A stretch of 64,000 bases of DNA. Origin: Flagellimonas profundi. Its GTDB lineage: Bacteria > Bacteroidota > Bacteroidia > Flavobacteriales > Flavobacteriaceae. A model generated the notes under the pieces. The model did not search any database, had not been told where the DNA came from, and saw nothing but the letters and a program-made list of their open reading frames with translations. This document shows positions 56,576 to 63,815 of the stretch, piece after piece. The position numbers were made by a program, and so were the translations under genes. The stretch's first letter is position 1. Each line of letters begins with the position of its first letter. The stretch spans positions 61,065 through 125,064 of the forward strand of contig NZ_JAFLNM010000006.1 in NCBI RefSeq assembly GCF_017313275.1, read 5' to 3'.

Positions 56576-57635
56576 TATAAATTTCTACAGCTTTTTTAAT
56601 AAGCTTCATTTGTGTTTGGATTGAGTTTCTTCTTCTATACACACTATTGGTTTTAAAGGCCAAAACAACATCTATTTCAGGATAAACTGTTATGTTTTGT
56701 CCTAAGGCCCCTTGGGCCGAATAGGCATTCTTTAATCTGGGATCGTTTGAGTTTTCAATAAGCCACCACATATAACCATATCCTAAGTCCAGGCCGTCTT
56801 CCTTAAGTAGGGGCACACTTTTTTGCGCTTCCGAATAAGAAGTCCTCTGTTTTGTTATTTCTCGCACCCAATCCTTAGGGATTGGTTGTGATTCTTTCCA
56901 TTTCCCATTACGGAGCATTAATAGTCCAATACGGGCCATATCCCTGGTAGAAAACCACATGTGGTATGCTGGAAACTTGGATATGTCGTTATTGCCACTT
57001 TTCTTTTGGAGGGTTCTGTCCCAATCTTGCATTTGCAAGGGTTTGGCCAATTGGACTTCGATTTCGTCGTAGATATTGCTTTGGGTCTCTTGCTCAAAAA
57101 TGTATCCGGCCGCATTAAAGTCCCAATTGTTGTACAGCCAATGGGTTCCCGGGGCAACTGAACCTCTTTCTGGAGCAAATCTTCGGAAATCACCACCATT
57201 TGAGCCTCTTAGGTATACTCCAGAGCGGGCAGCTATTAAATTCTTTATCGTGGCCTTTTTTTCTTCGGGTAGGAGTTCGGTCACATCATTGATGTTGAGC
57301 TCTTCCAATGTTTTGTCCAAATCAATGGTGCCATTTTCCACATATTTACCATACAACAGGGCAAGAATACTTTTTCTGCAGGATGCTATGTAGCTATTCT
57401 CACTAATATTTCCATATTCCAATACAATTTGTCCTTTATGTACAAGGACCAGACCGGTTATGTTGGTACTATCTATGATGTATCTTTTGAAATTGGTCCG
57501 ATTGGTATCGGGCCAAGCCGTTGCTTCCGGATTTTCGGCTCTGGACCATGTTTCATCGGGATAGGTCTGTGCCTCACTTTGGCAACTTGATAAATGGAAG
57601 GTCAAAGAGCAGATTATCAATAATGCTTTACGCAT
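56565..57635 (-). CDS. Serine hydrolase, beta-lactamase class C-like lipoprotein
   Basis: A 356-residue protein with a lipoprotein signal (Cys at 18 in LTFHLSSC). The class C/penicillin-binding fold shows the nucleophile motif SCRK at residues 85-88 (SxxK). YNNWDFNAAG near 165 is the YxN equivalent, and a C-terminal SAQGALGQNITVYPEIDVVLAFK lies in the position of the KTG/HTG strand. It could be an esterase, peptidase or beta-lactam hydrolase; sequence does not decide. It starts one base after the marR stop, so it is the first structural gene under MarR control. Confidence 0.9.
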   Translation of the reverse strand: MRKALLIICSLTFHLSSCQSEAQTYPDETWSRAENPEATAWPDTNRTNFKRYIIDSTNITGLVLVHKGQIVLEYGNISENSYIASCRKSILALLYGKYVENGTIDLDKTLEELNINDVTELLPEEKKATIKNLIAARSGVYLRGSNGGDFRRFAPERGSVAPGTHWLYNNWDFNAAGYIFEQETQSNIYDEIEVQLAKPLQMQDWDRTLQKKSGNNDISKFPAYHMWFSTRDMARIGLLMLRNGKWKESQPIPKDWVREITKQRTSYSEAQKSVPLLKEDGLDLGYGYMWWLIENSNDPRLKNAYSAQGALGQNITVYPEIDVVLAFKTNSVYRRRNSIQTQMKLIKKAVEIYNGQ

Positions 57636-57636
57636 A

Positions 57637-58071
57637 TTACGCTTTGTTTAAATTGGATACTATTTTATTCAGTGTCTGCTCTAGTTGAACAAGTTCTTCT
57701 TCGGATATTCCGGCAAAAGCCCTTTTTCGGTTTTCAGCAATTACCGGTGCCAGTTTTTCGAGTATTTCTTTGCCTTTGGGTGTAAGTTCAATATGGAACC
57801 TTCTGCGGTCCTTTGGGTTGATGGACCTGTCCAGGAAACCCTTTCGAACCAAAAGGTCGATCATACGTGTTAAGGAAGCATTGTCTTTAAAAACCAATTC
57901 TGCAATTTCATTTTGACTTAGTTCTGGACGGTCATTTAAGTATTGTAAAACCAATTTTTGGTCTACGGTAATATCATCTACAACCTTTAAAAAATTCTGC
58001 CTGGAGAATTTCCTATACGTTTTGATCGTACGTTCTATATGATAGAAAACCGTTTTTGCTGGAACTTTCAC
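57637..58071 (-). CDS. MarR family transcriptional regulator
   Basis: A 144-residue winged-helix repressor, usually ligand-responsive. The DNA-binding segment is LSQNEIAELVFKDNASLTRMIDLLVRKGFLDRSINPKDRRRFHIELTPKGKEIL, with the DRR wing motif near 95. It is first in a five-gene operon (marR, serine hydrolase, DUF6624, SnoaL, GIY-YIG-like) whose junctions are all between a 1-base gap and an 11-base overlap. A palindrome and a -7 box lie just upstream, consistent with autoregulation. Confidence 0.93.
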   Translation of the reverse strand: MKVPAKTVFYHIERTIKTYRKFSRQNFLKVVDDITVDQKLVLQYLNDRPELSQNEIAELVFKDNASLTRMIDLLVRKGFLDRSINPKDRRRFHIELTPKGKEILEKLAPVIAENRKRAFAGISEEELVQLEQTLNKIVSNLNKA

Positions 58072-58081
58072 GAAAAATTAT

Positions 58082-58108
58082 TTGATACAAATATAATTGA
58101 TATATCAA
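58082..58108 (-). promoter_or_regulatory. marR promoter and palindromic operator
   Basis: The perfect palindrome TTGATATATCAA (58097-58108) touches a minus-strand -7 box TATATTTG (CAAATATA at 58088-58095). A further half site TTGATA lies at 58082-58087. The marR ATG is 17 bases downstream of the -7 box. Placement over the core promoter suits repression by the MarR dimer. Confidence 0.6.
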
Positions 58109-58236
58109 ATAAATAAAGATTCCAATGAAAATTTAGTGTAAACTTTATTAAGTTCAATTGATTTTAAATGACCGGATAACAAAAACCCTTGCCTGTTTTA
58201 TGCAAGGACTTACATTATGCTGGCATTGTTGCCAAA

Positions 58237-58252
58237 TGACTGCGGCAGGATT
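58237..58252. repeat. tRNA-3'-end-like repeat, copy A (one mismatch)
   Basis: TGACTGCGGCAGGATT differs from copies B and C at one position. It lies 114 bases left of copy B in the marR/SIR2-like intergenic region. Confidence 0.6.
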
Positions 58253-58295
58253 GACGCTGTTCTTCTTGACTAGGCATCACTATGAAAATAGTCCA

Positions 58296-58328
58296 AAAAA
58301 AAACGCTCAAGCAAGCTTGGCGTTTTTT
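58296..58328. terminator. Long bidirectional terminator hairpin
   Basis: A stem of about 17 bp (A tract-CGC-T-CAAGC against GCTTG-G-CG-T tract, one T-G pair) with loop AA. It stands between repeat copies A and B and would end minus-strand transcripts from the SIR2-like gene. Confidence 0.8.
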
Positions 58329-58349
58329 TTCTTATCGAATTATGTATTC

Positions 58350-58366
58350 GTGACCGCGGCAGGATT
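58350..58366. repeat. tRNA-3'-end-like repeat, copy B (left flank of cassette)
   Basis: GTGACCGCGGCAGGATT, identical to copy C at 61199-61215. Its reverse complement, AATCCTGCCGCGGTCAC, looks like the T arm and acceptor end of a tRNA gene (T-loop AAT, T-stem CCTGC, acceptor CGCGGTC, A). Confidence 0.65.
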
Positions 58367-58443
58367 ATTTTTATTTTTAAATATACTGATAATCAATGTA
58401 TTATATTTTTAATGGGTAGTTATTGGGTCATTTTTCACTTATT

Positions 58444-59478
58444 TCATAATTCATTTGGTATATGAAACTGATTCAAATTATTGATTTCTATCAAGTTTTC
58501 TTTTGGAATATCCGTCCTGATGGCTTCAAAACGTTCTTTGTTATCTTTTGAAAACCTTTCCGGGGCTTGAAAATATACTTTTTTTAAATTTTTCATATTA
58601 CCAATAATCTCTCTATCAATTTTACGATTGAAGAATGGGAAGGAATAACCAATTACTACAAGAACTTCAGTATTAACAGTGGATATCTTTGCGTTTTCAA
58701 CAATATCGAATTTACTATCCGCGTCAAAGGATTCCCATGCAAATGAGAGGTTAGATACATATTGCTTTTGATTAGAAGCCTTTATGTAGTTAATGATAAT
58801 TTGTCGAAGGAGAGGTGTTTCAAATTCCTGACCAATTATTTCACCATAAGTAGACATATCTATTCTCGATAACTCGGAGAATGATGTATAGCCATTTATT
58901 TGAATAATTTGCCAATTCTTAATATCTCTAACTCTTTCAAATTTAGTAGTCATATTAAGACCTCTCCTAATTGATGATAAATCCTTAGCTTCATTTTTGA
59001 AATTTGAAAAAGAGATTTCAAATTGATTATCATAATTCCAACTTAGAATTTTTATATGACTTGGAAAATTATAATGGTAGGATTCATCGTATAAAGCGGC
59101 ATAGAAGAAATCATACCTATCATCTGGTTTATTAATGACTTGTTCAATCGTGAAAAACAGAGATAACGCTACCTTTAATTTGTGAAGCGATTTATATTCT
59201 TTATTAATTAAAAGTTTCTTAGCATAGGTGTCAATACTTGCATGATTATCACTTTCGCGCTTTAACCATTCCAAATCCTCAATAATTTTATCTAATGATA
59301 CGGAAAGGTCATGTTTTTCACCGTTAATTGTTTCTTCATTCAAAATCCCCATTAAATGTGTTCTTGGGAATTGTGTGAGTCGAACAATTAAGTTTCCAAT
59401 CCTATCAGTTATTTCATTTACGATTGGAAGTGCTCCTTTACTTGCACCAGCTCCAAATAGATATGTGATATTCTTCAT
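58444..59478 (-). CDS. SIR2-like domain protein, candidate defence effector
   Basis: A 344-residue soluble protein with SIR2-type Rossmann motifs. These are FGAGASKG at residues 8-15 (nucleotide loop), SIDTYAKKL at 81-89, SWNYDNQFE at 146-154 (counterpart of the NYD motif), INGY at 194-197, and VVIGYSFPFFNRKIDREI at 274-291. In classical SIR2 the third block has a catalytic His (HG). Here Asn occupies that place, so either the subfamily uses another residue or it binds NAD without sirtuin chemistry. Phage-defence SIR2 domains typically degrade NAD+. It starts 12 bases after the KAP NTPase gene on the same strand, so the two are one transcript. Domain assignment rests on motifs alone. Confidence 0.75.
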   Translation of the reverse strand: MKNITYLFGAGASKGALPIVNEITDRIGNLIVRLTQFPRTHLMGILNEETINGEKHDLSVSLDKIIEDLEWLKRESDNHASIDTYAKKLLINKEYKSLHKLKVALSLFFTIEQVINKPDDRYDFFYAALYDESYHYNFPSHIKILSWNYDNQFEISFSNFKNEAKDLSSIRRGLNMTTKFERVRDIKNWQIIQINGYTSFSELSRIDMSTYGEIIGQEFETPLLRQIIINYIKASNQKQYVSNLSFAWESFDADSKFDIVENAKISTVNTEVLVVIGYSFPFFNRKIDREIIGNMKNLKKVYFQAPERFSKDNKERFEAIRTDIPKENLIEINNLNQFHIPNEL

Positions 59479-59490
59479 TCTTAAATTTTA

Positions 59491-60921
59491 TCAGAACTTG
59501 ATTGAGTCTGTAAGATTATATTTATCCATTATTTGTCTCAGGGAAATTTCATTGTAACCACTGTTATCCAATTTATGTATGAGCTGTGCAATGTTGTTTT
59601 GTGAGTTTTCAAACTGTGATTTAACTAATAATTTTGGTTGTCTGTTGGTATCAAAATCAATTAAATTTTTTAAAGGTGCTTTTCGAAATAGTTCATGACT
59701 ACGCTGATATCTATATATCAATTCTGCAACCAAAAAATCAAAGGTGTTTAAATCGGAAACTCCCTTAATTTTGAGCATTATTCCTTCTATTTCATCAATA
59801 AATTGTTGAATAGGCATACTAATTTGCTCGATTCTATTAAAAAGGTCACTGTGAAAAGTACTCAGATAATCGATGAATATTAAAATATATGGGTAGACAA
59901 AGTGTTGATTGGTAAATGCCCCTAATGTTAACCGAACTCTAGCCATCGACTTTTCTATTTGCCTTAGAGTATGGTTTTCGTTGTAGAATAATTGAGCAGC
60001 TAAATGCATTTGTTTTGAGTCATCGTATATTGAAGCATATAATTTTTTTTGAAGTTCGAAATAATCAGAAAACCCATAGTATTGATACAAATGATTTATG
60101 AATAATGTTTTATCCGGCTCGGGCATTGAATAATTTAAATCGATAAATTTCTTTAGATATTCATCGGAGTCAATCAAATCACTTCCATAATACCCTTTAA
60201 TCGAATTTCCCAATTGGGTTTTATCAATTGATAGAACGAAAACTATTCCCTTCACAGAAAATAAATGCTTAATCTTTTCTAATACTTCAACGGCATAGTT
60301 TGGACGGCATCTATCAAGTTCATCTATAAAAAATATTACAGGGTTCCCATTATCTACCGTTTTTGTTTCGGATTTTTTCCTATCCGACGAATTTATATAC
60401 TCAATGAGACTTTTTTTGAAGCCTTCTATACTATTTTTTTGAGTTTTGAAAGTTTCCAATTGACTTTCCACTTCCTCAACACCGAATTCTGAAAAGGCTT
60501 TTATCACCTCACTTATCGTCTGTTCTCCAATTAGTTTACTAGCAACGCCTTTTAGTGCAATTGGTAATGCTGCCTTCATTACCTTCGCTGTCTTTGACAA
60601 TAATATATCATATTTCTCTTGAGATTTTTTCTCTAATTCATTAAACACTGAGAGAAGTGCTACGATAACTTCATTTTGGAAATCATTTTCCCAAGCATTA
60701 AAATAAAGAGTTTCGAATTGTTGAACTTTTAAATACTCTTTCCACATTTTAACAAAGGTTGTTTTTCCTGTCCCCCATTTATTATCTAGGGCCATGACGA
60801 ATCCATCAGGTAATGTTGAAACTATTGTAGTAAGAATTTCAGCAATAGGCTCCCTGTTTAGCTTACAGTTCTCAAAAGGTCTATCCTGGGGAATGGAAAC
60901 ATCACTATGCTTGATTTTCAT
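59491..60921 (-). CDS. KAP family P-loop NTPase
   Basis: A 476-residue NTPase. Walker A is WGTGKTT at residues 49-55. YFNAWEND at 73-80 is the KAP-specific segment, and Walker B VIFFIDELDRCRP is at 195-207. FVLSIDKTQL (about 228-237) is a sensor-like strand with the KAP-type D-x-x-Q. The region between Walker A and B (about 85-190) is an insertion; in many KAP proteins it holds membrane helices, and here only one weakly hydrophobic stretch (AALPIALKGVASKL) is seen. The C-terminal third is helical. KAP NTPases include PifA of F plasmid, which excludes phage T7. It is first of two genes, with the SIR2-like gene 12 bases downstream. ATG 60921 is preferred to an adjacent TTG. Confidence 0.85.
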   Translation of the reverse strand: MKIKHSDVSIPQDRPFENCKLNREPIAEILTTIVSTLPDGFVMALDNKWGTGKTTFVKMWKEYLKVQQFETLYFNAWENDFQNEVIVALLSVFNELEKKSQEKYDILLSKTAKVMKAALPIALKGVASKLIGEQTISEVIKAFSEFGVEEVESQLETFKTQKNSIEGFKKSLIEYINSSDRKKSETKTVDNGNPVIFFIDELDRCRPNYAVEVLEKIKHLFSVKGIVFVLSIDKTQLGNSIKGYYGSDLIDSDEYLKKFIDLNYSMPEPDKTLFINHLYQYYGFSDYFELQKKLYASIYDDSKQMHLAAQLFYNENHTLRQIEKSMARVRLTLGAFTNQHFVYPYILIFIDYLSTFHSDLFNRIEQISMPIQQFIDEIEGIMLKIKGVSDLNTFDFLVAELIYRYQRSHELFRKAPLKNLIDFDTNRQPKLLVKSQFENSQNNIAQLIHKLDNSGYNEISLRQIMDKYNLTDSIKF

Positions 60922-61153
60922 CAATTAAAACTTTAAAAGATTCTAGCTATGTTGGAAAAAATAACTTCCAGTATGGGGGAGTGCCTTAAAGATAGAAAAA
61001 CCTGTCAGAAAAAGATTAATATTTTCAATATCCTATTAATTCAGTGGGGAGCTAGTGGGACAAAATTGATTTTTTAGAAAATTAAATAATTGATAAACAG
61101 GTAGTTGGGATTCGCAATATTAAGATGGTGCGACTCTAAAAAAATAAAAATAA

Positions 61154-61180
61154 AAGCCTAAGTATCAAATACTTAGGCTT
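61154..61180 (-). terminator. Terminator-type hairpin with 12-bp perfect stem
   Basis: AAGCCTAAGTAT pairs perfectly with ATACTTAGGCTT around CAA. The A-rich left flank gives a U tract on the minus strand, so it would stop leftward transcription coming from the repeat C side. It also insulates the KAP gene. Confidence 0.75.
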
Positions 61181-61198
61181 ATTCGGGGATTAAAATCT

Positions 61199-61215
61199 GT
61201 GACCGCGGCAGGATT
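61199..61215. repeat. tRNA-3'-end-like repeat, copy C (right flank of cassette)
   Basis: GTGACCGCGGCAGGATT, identical to copy B. Similarity to a tRNA end extends a little further here (CAAACC follows, so the minus strand reads GGTTTGAATCC, a T-loop-like sequence), but the T-stem partner is not conserved, so it is not an intact tRNA. Confidence 0.65.
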
Positions 61216-61478
61216 CAAACCTTATTCCGCAAGCCCTATATCTAAAGGATTTTAAGACCTTACAAAATCTGTTGACCGAATTACTGCCTTTTAATTTGGC
61301 CGAAATTCTAGATGATTCAACTTTCAATGTAAAGATAACAATTTCAAATGTTCGAAATGAACTCAAACAAGATTTAGCCATTTTTGGAATATTCAGAATC
61401 CTTATGTCATTTATCACTTTTCAAGTCCCAAATACTTACCCTGAACTTTTACACGTGGTTCCTGTTTCAATTTTATAG
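61216..61478 (+). pseudogene. Possible decayed coding fragment
   Basis: An open frame with no ATG near its 5' end runs from the repeat into a stretch with coding-like texture (LTELLPFNLAEILDDSTFNVKI, then ISNVRNELKQDLAIFGIF) and stops at 61478. It opens with PRQDSNL from the repeat itself, a familiar artefact of tRNA-end translation. It may be the 3' remnant of a lost cassette gene or simply chance. Confidence 0.2.
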
Positions 61479-61583
61479 TGATTGGAAAGATAAGCGTGAA
61501 GTAAAATTGGAATAGGGTGCAATAACCTATTTCCAATAATTGAAGACTTTAATGTTTCATCTTATTGAACATGGCTATTTATT

Positions 61584-61605
61584 TTTTCTTTGTTAGCAAA
61601 GAAAA
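61584..61605. repeat. 9-bp hairpin at the left edge of the hairpin array
   Basis: TTTTCTTTG pairs with CAAAGAAAA around TTAG. It resembles the TTTCTTTG/CAAAGAAA palindromes often seen between Flavobacteriaceae genes, from memory. Confidence 0.5.
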
Positions 61606-61651
61606 TATGAAGAGCAAGAGGATAGCGTGCTGACGCAGCGCTATTGATTCA

Positions 61652-61666
61652 TTTTCCTTCGGAAAA
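61652..61666. repeat. Solitary 15-nt hairpin of the array
   Basis: TTTTCC-TTC-GGAAAA: a 6-bp stem with a 3-nt loop, the same size and geometry as the four hairpins of the two following units, but without a recognisable core or partner. Confidence 0.55.
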
Positions 61667-61717
61667 GCCCGTATTTTAAGGGATTTTGTAAAATGCCGGT
61701 TATTGTCGTATGAATCA

Positions 61718-61774
61718 TTTTTAGCTTAAAAACGGTCTCAGCCCAGTAAAACCAAGGAATTTTTAGCTTAAAAA
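61718..61774. repeat. Hairpin-core-hairpin unit 1
   Basis: Two identical 15-nt hairpins TTTTTAGCTTAAAAA (61718-61732 and 61760-61774; 6-bp stems, loop GCT) flank a 27-nt core (61733-61759) containing CAGCCCAGT and CAAGG. The layout and spacing equal those of unit 2. Confidence 0.6.
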
Positions 61775-61848
61775 TGCCTTTTGAAGTTTTCATATCGGGT
61801 GTCTTCAATTCTATTTAGGGCACCGTCCTGCTATTTGAAGAAATTGCC

Positions 61849-61905
61849 TTTTTCACGGAAAAGAGGGTTCAGCCCAGTGAAATCAAGGTATTTTTCAAGG
61901 AAAAG
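61849..61905. repeat. Hairpin-core-hairpin unit 2
   Basis: Hairpins TTTTTCACGGAAAAG (61849-61863) and TTTTTCAAGGAAAAG (61891-61905) flank a 27-nt core (61864-61890) that matches the unit 1 core at 21 of 27 positions, including CAGCCCAGT and CAAGG. Stem sequences differ from unit 1 but are complementary again. Confidence 0.6.
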
Positions 61906-62332
61906 TGGAAAATACAATTGTGAATTGGATAAAACTTGCCTCGCTCAGTAGTATTAGTTTTTGTAAGATTTGGGGCTTGCAGCACTCCACTTCGTTGCGT
62001 TCGCCTTATTTATTGTTCCCATATGGAACCAGAGGCTTTTAATTCACCGTTCCTTTAATTTTTTACGAAAAATGATCTAACTAATATTATAAAGTTCAGT
62101 TATTTCATAATATTAATTCTGATATTTTTTTGATTTGTAGTGGCAAGTATTTTTATACAAGGATTGAAGACTTAAATCATTTATATGAACCTGATTTCCA
62201 TTTTGTATTTTATTATTTGGAGGTTATTACTTAGCGTGAATATATTGGTCCAACCACTTAAAATAGTTTAGGTTTGTTAACTTACTTCGTAATTGGTGTA
62301 TACTTATAAATAATAACCTTGAATTTTCACAT

Positions 62333-63565
62333 GTGTTTTCCAAATTAAGTAAAACAGCCTACATACTAATTTTTATTCTAATTCTTGTTGTTGCTGGAAT
62401 CCTCTTTCTAGATGATGAAAATGAGGAATATTTTATAGTCTCAGAAACTATGCCCATTCATTATAATGGGATGCAGTTTGCTGGATCGGAATCCTGTATA
62501 CCCTGTCATCAAGATGTTTATAAAAACCATATCCTAACCGCACATTTCAATACCTCGGCAGTTGCCACCGCTGAAAATTTAAAAGGTTCTTTCGAAGGAT
62601 CAGAACATGAAGTTGAACTGATTGATGGTAATGCAAAAATTGTAAAGGATGGTGAGTACTTTTTTCAGACTATTTCATCCAAAACTTCAGGTGAATTATT
62701 GGATAAGAATCAATTAGATTTAGTTATAGGTTCTGGCGTCAAGGGGCAATCTTATTTGTCATTTAAAGGGGATTCCCTTTTTCAACTTCAAGTTTCTTAT
62801 TTTACGCTTATAGATGACTTTATCAACAGTCCCGGTTATCCAAATTATAGATACTCCAGGGCCGTTACGGATAATTGTGTGAAATGTCATGTGACTTTTG
62901 CAAAGAATAAGAATCCTAAAGGGAATACAAATATCTATGACCGAAATTCTTTTATGTTGGGAATAGATTGTGAGAGATGCCATGGACCCTTAAAAAAACA
63001 TGTTGATTTTAGGACTGGAAATCTCAGTCAAACCACAATTGACCCAGTGGTCCATATCGATTCCCTTTCTCGTCAATTAAAAATGGACAATTGTGTACAG
63101 TGTCATTCAGGATTACGAGCCATACAAATCAAGGAGAACCCTTTTTCATTTGTTGTTGGAGATCGGTTGGATGAATATGCCAAAAATTACAATTTTGGTC
63201 GACCTCAAGCGCAGCTGGATGTACATGGAAACCAATATGGTTTATTGAAAAGCAGTGAATGTTTTAAAAATTCAGAAGAATTGATTTGCACTACTTGCCA
63301 TAATCCCCACAAAAAACAACGTGGGAATACTGATCATTTCAATTCCAAATGTGTTGAATGCCATAACTCACCTAAAGACCTCCACATTAACTTGGATTAT
63401 GAGACAGCCAAGCTTAACAATTGCATCAGTTGCCACATGCCGCTTTTTCCCTCCCAAACCATGAAAGTGAAACTGGAAGATGACGCAGAAGAAACTTCTG
63501 TGGATATAAGAACACACCTCATTGGAATTTACGTTGATCAAGTGTTTCAAAACGATAAAAAGTAA
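62333..63565 (+). CDS. Seven-haem cytochrome c, membrane-anchored
   Basis: A 410-residue protein starting at GTG, with one N-terminal membrane anchor (residues about 9-26, ILIFILILVVAGILFL) and the rest periplasmic. Seven CxxCH sites are visible in order: CIPCH (55-59), CVKCH, CERCH, CVQCH, CTTCH, CVECH and CISCH. The last three are clustered as in doubled-CxxCH or tetrahaem cytochromes, and further His residues could serve as distal ligands. It is probably an electron carrier between a periplasmic oxidoreductase and the respiratory chain. The next gene downstream (250 bases) is a GMC oxidoreductase, a plausible electron donor. Confidence 0.88.
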   Translation: MFSKLSKTAYILIFILILVVAGILFLDDENEEYFIVSETMPIHYNGMQFAGSESCIPCHQDVYKNHILTAHFNTSAVATAENLKGSFEGSEHEVELIDGNAKIVKDGEYFFQTISSKTSGELLDKNQLDLVIGSGVKGQSYLSFKGDSLFQLQVSYFTLIDDFINSPGYPNYRYSRAVTDNCVKCHVTFAKNKNPKGNTNIYDRNSFMLGIDCERCHGPLKKHVDFRTGNLSQTTIDPVVHIDSLSRQLKMDNCVQCHSGLRAIQIKENPFSFVVGDRLDEYAKNYNFGRPQAQLDVHGNQYGLLKSSECFKNSEELICTTCHNPHKKQRGNTDHFNSKCVECHNSPKDLHINLDYETAKLNNCISCHMPLFPSQTMKVKLEDDAEETSVDIRTHLIGIYVDQVFQNDKK

Positions 63566-63815
63566 TCCATTCAAAAACAAGATCTCTGTAAGAGCAACTA
63601 TCTTGGGATATTGTATGAAGGCTAAATATTTATAAAATTCTTGAATTTGGTATCACTTTGTTTTCGATTCCTCAATATATTTTGGCTATAGCACTATTTT
63701 TCACAACAAATTTTTCAAAGAAAACGCTAAGATGTACATAGAATCAATACAGACCTTTTTGAATTGGAGGTAATGGATTGATTTAAAACTATTTAAACTA
63801 AACCAAACTGATATC

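Larger units (their letters stand above)
60922..62332. other. Gene-free 1.4-kb tract right of the KAP/SIR2-like module
   Basis: No convincing protein gene is present on either strand. It holds the presumed KAP promoter region (60922-61140, no clear consensus box), a 12-bp terminator hairpin, repeat copy C, a possible decayed reading frame, a bulged hairpin at 61506-61537, and a hairpin array (61584-61905). A GC-richer stretch at about 61940-62040 has a small GTTCC/GGAAC hairpin. The rest (62040-62332) is AT-rich with nothing recognisable. The composition is unlike the coding-dense core to the left. Confidence 0.7.

Noticed and set aside
58158..58412. 84-residue plus-strand open frame between marR and the SIR2-like gene
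   Set aside because: It runs through two copies of the tRNA-end-like repeat (both giving TAAG) and a terminator hairpin; the composition is not protein-like.
61197..61280. Intact tRNA gene on the minus strand at repeat C
   Set aside because: The T-loop-like and acceptor 3' parts are present, but the T-stem partner, anticodon arm and 5' acceptor cannot be paired.
61190..61417. 75-residue minus-strand open frame
   Set aside because: Its end (CGIRFESCRGH) is the familiar translation of a tRNA 3' end; there is no start context and no coding texture in the rest.
61652..61905. CRISPR array
   Set aside because: Only two units, variable spacing, repeats that are hairpins with changing sequence, and no cas genes nearby.
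58072..62332. Integrase, transposase or toxin-antitoxin genes accompanying the cassette
   Set aside because: No tyrosine recombinase, DDE or serine recombinase motif was found in any frame of this interval.
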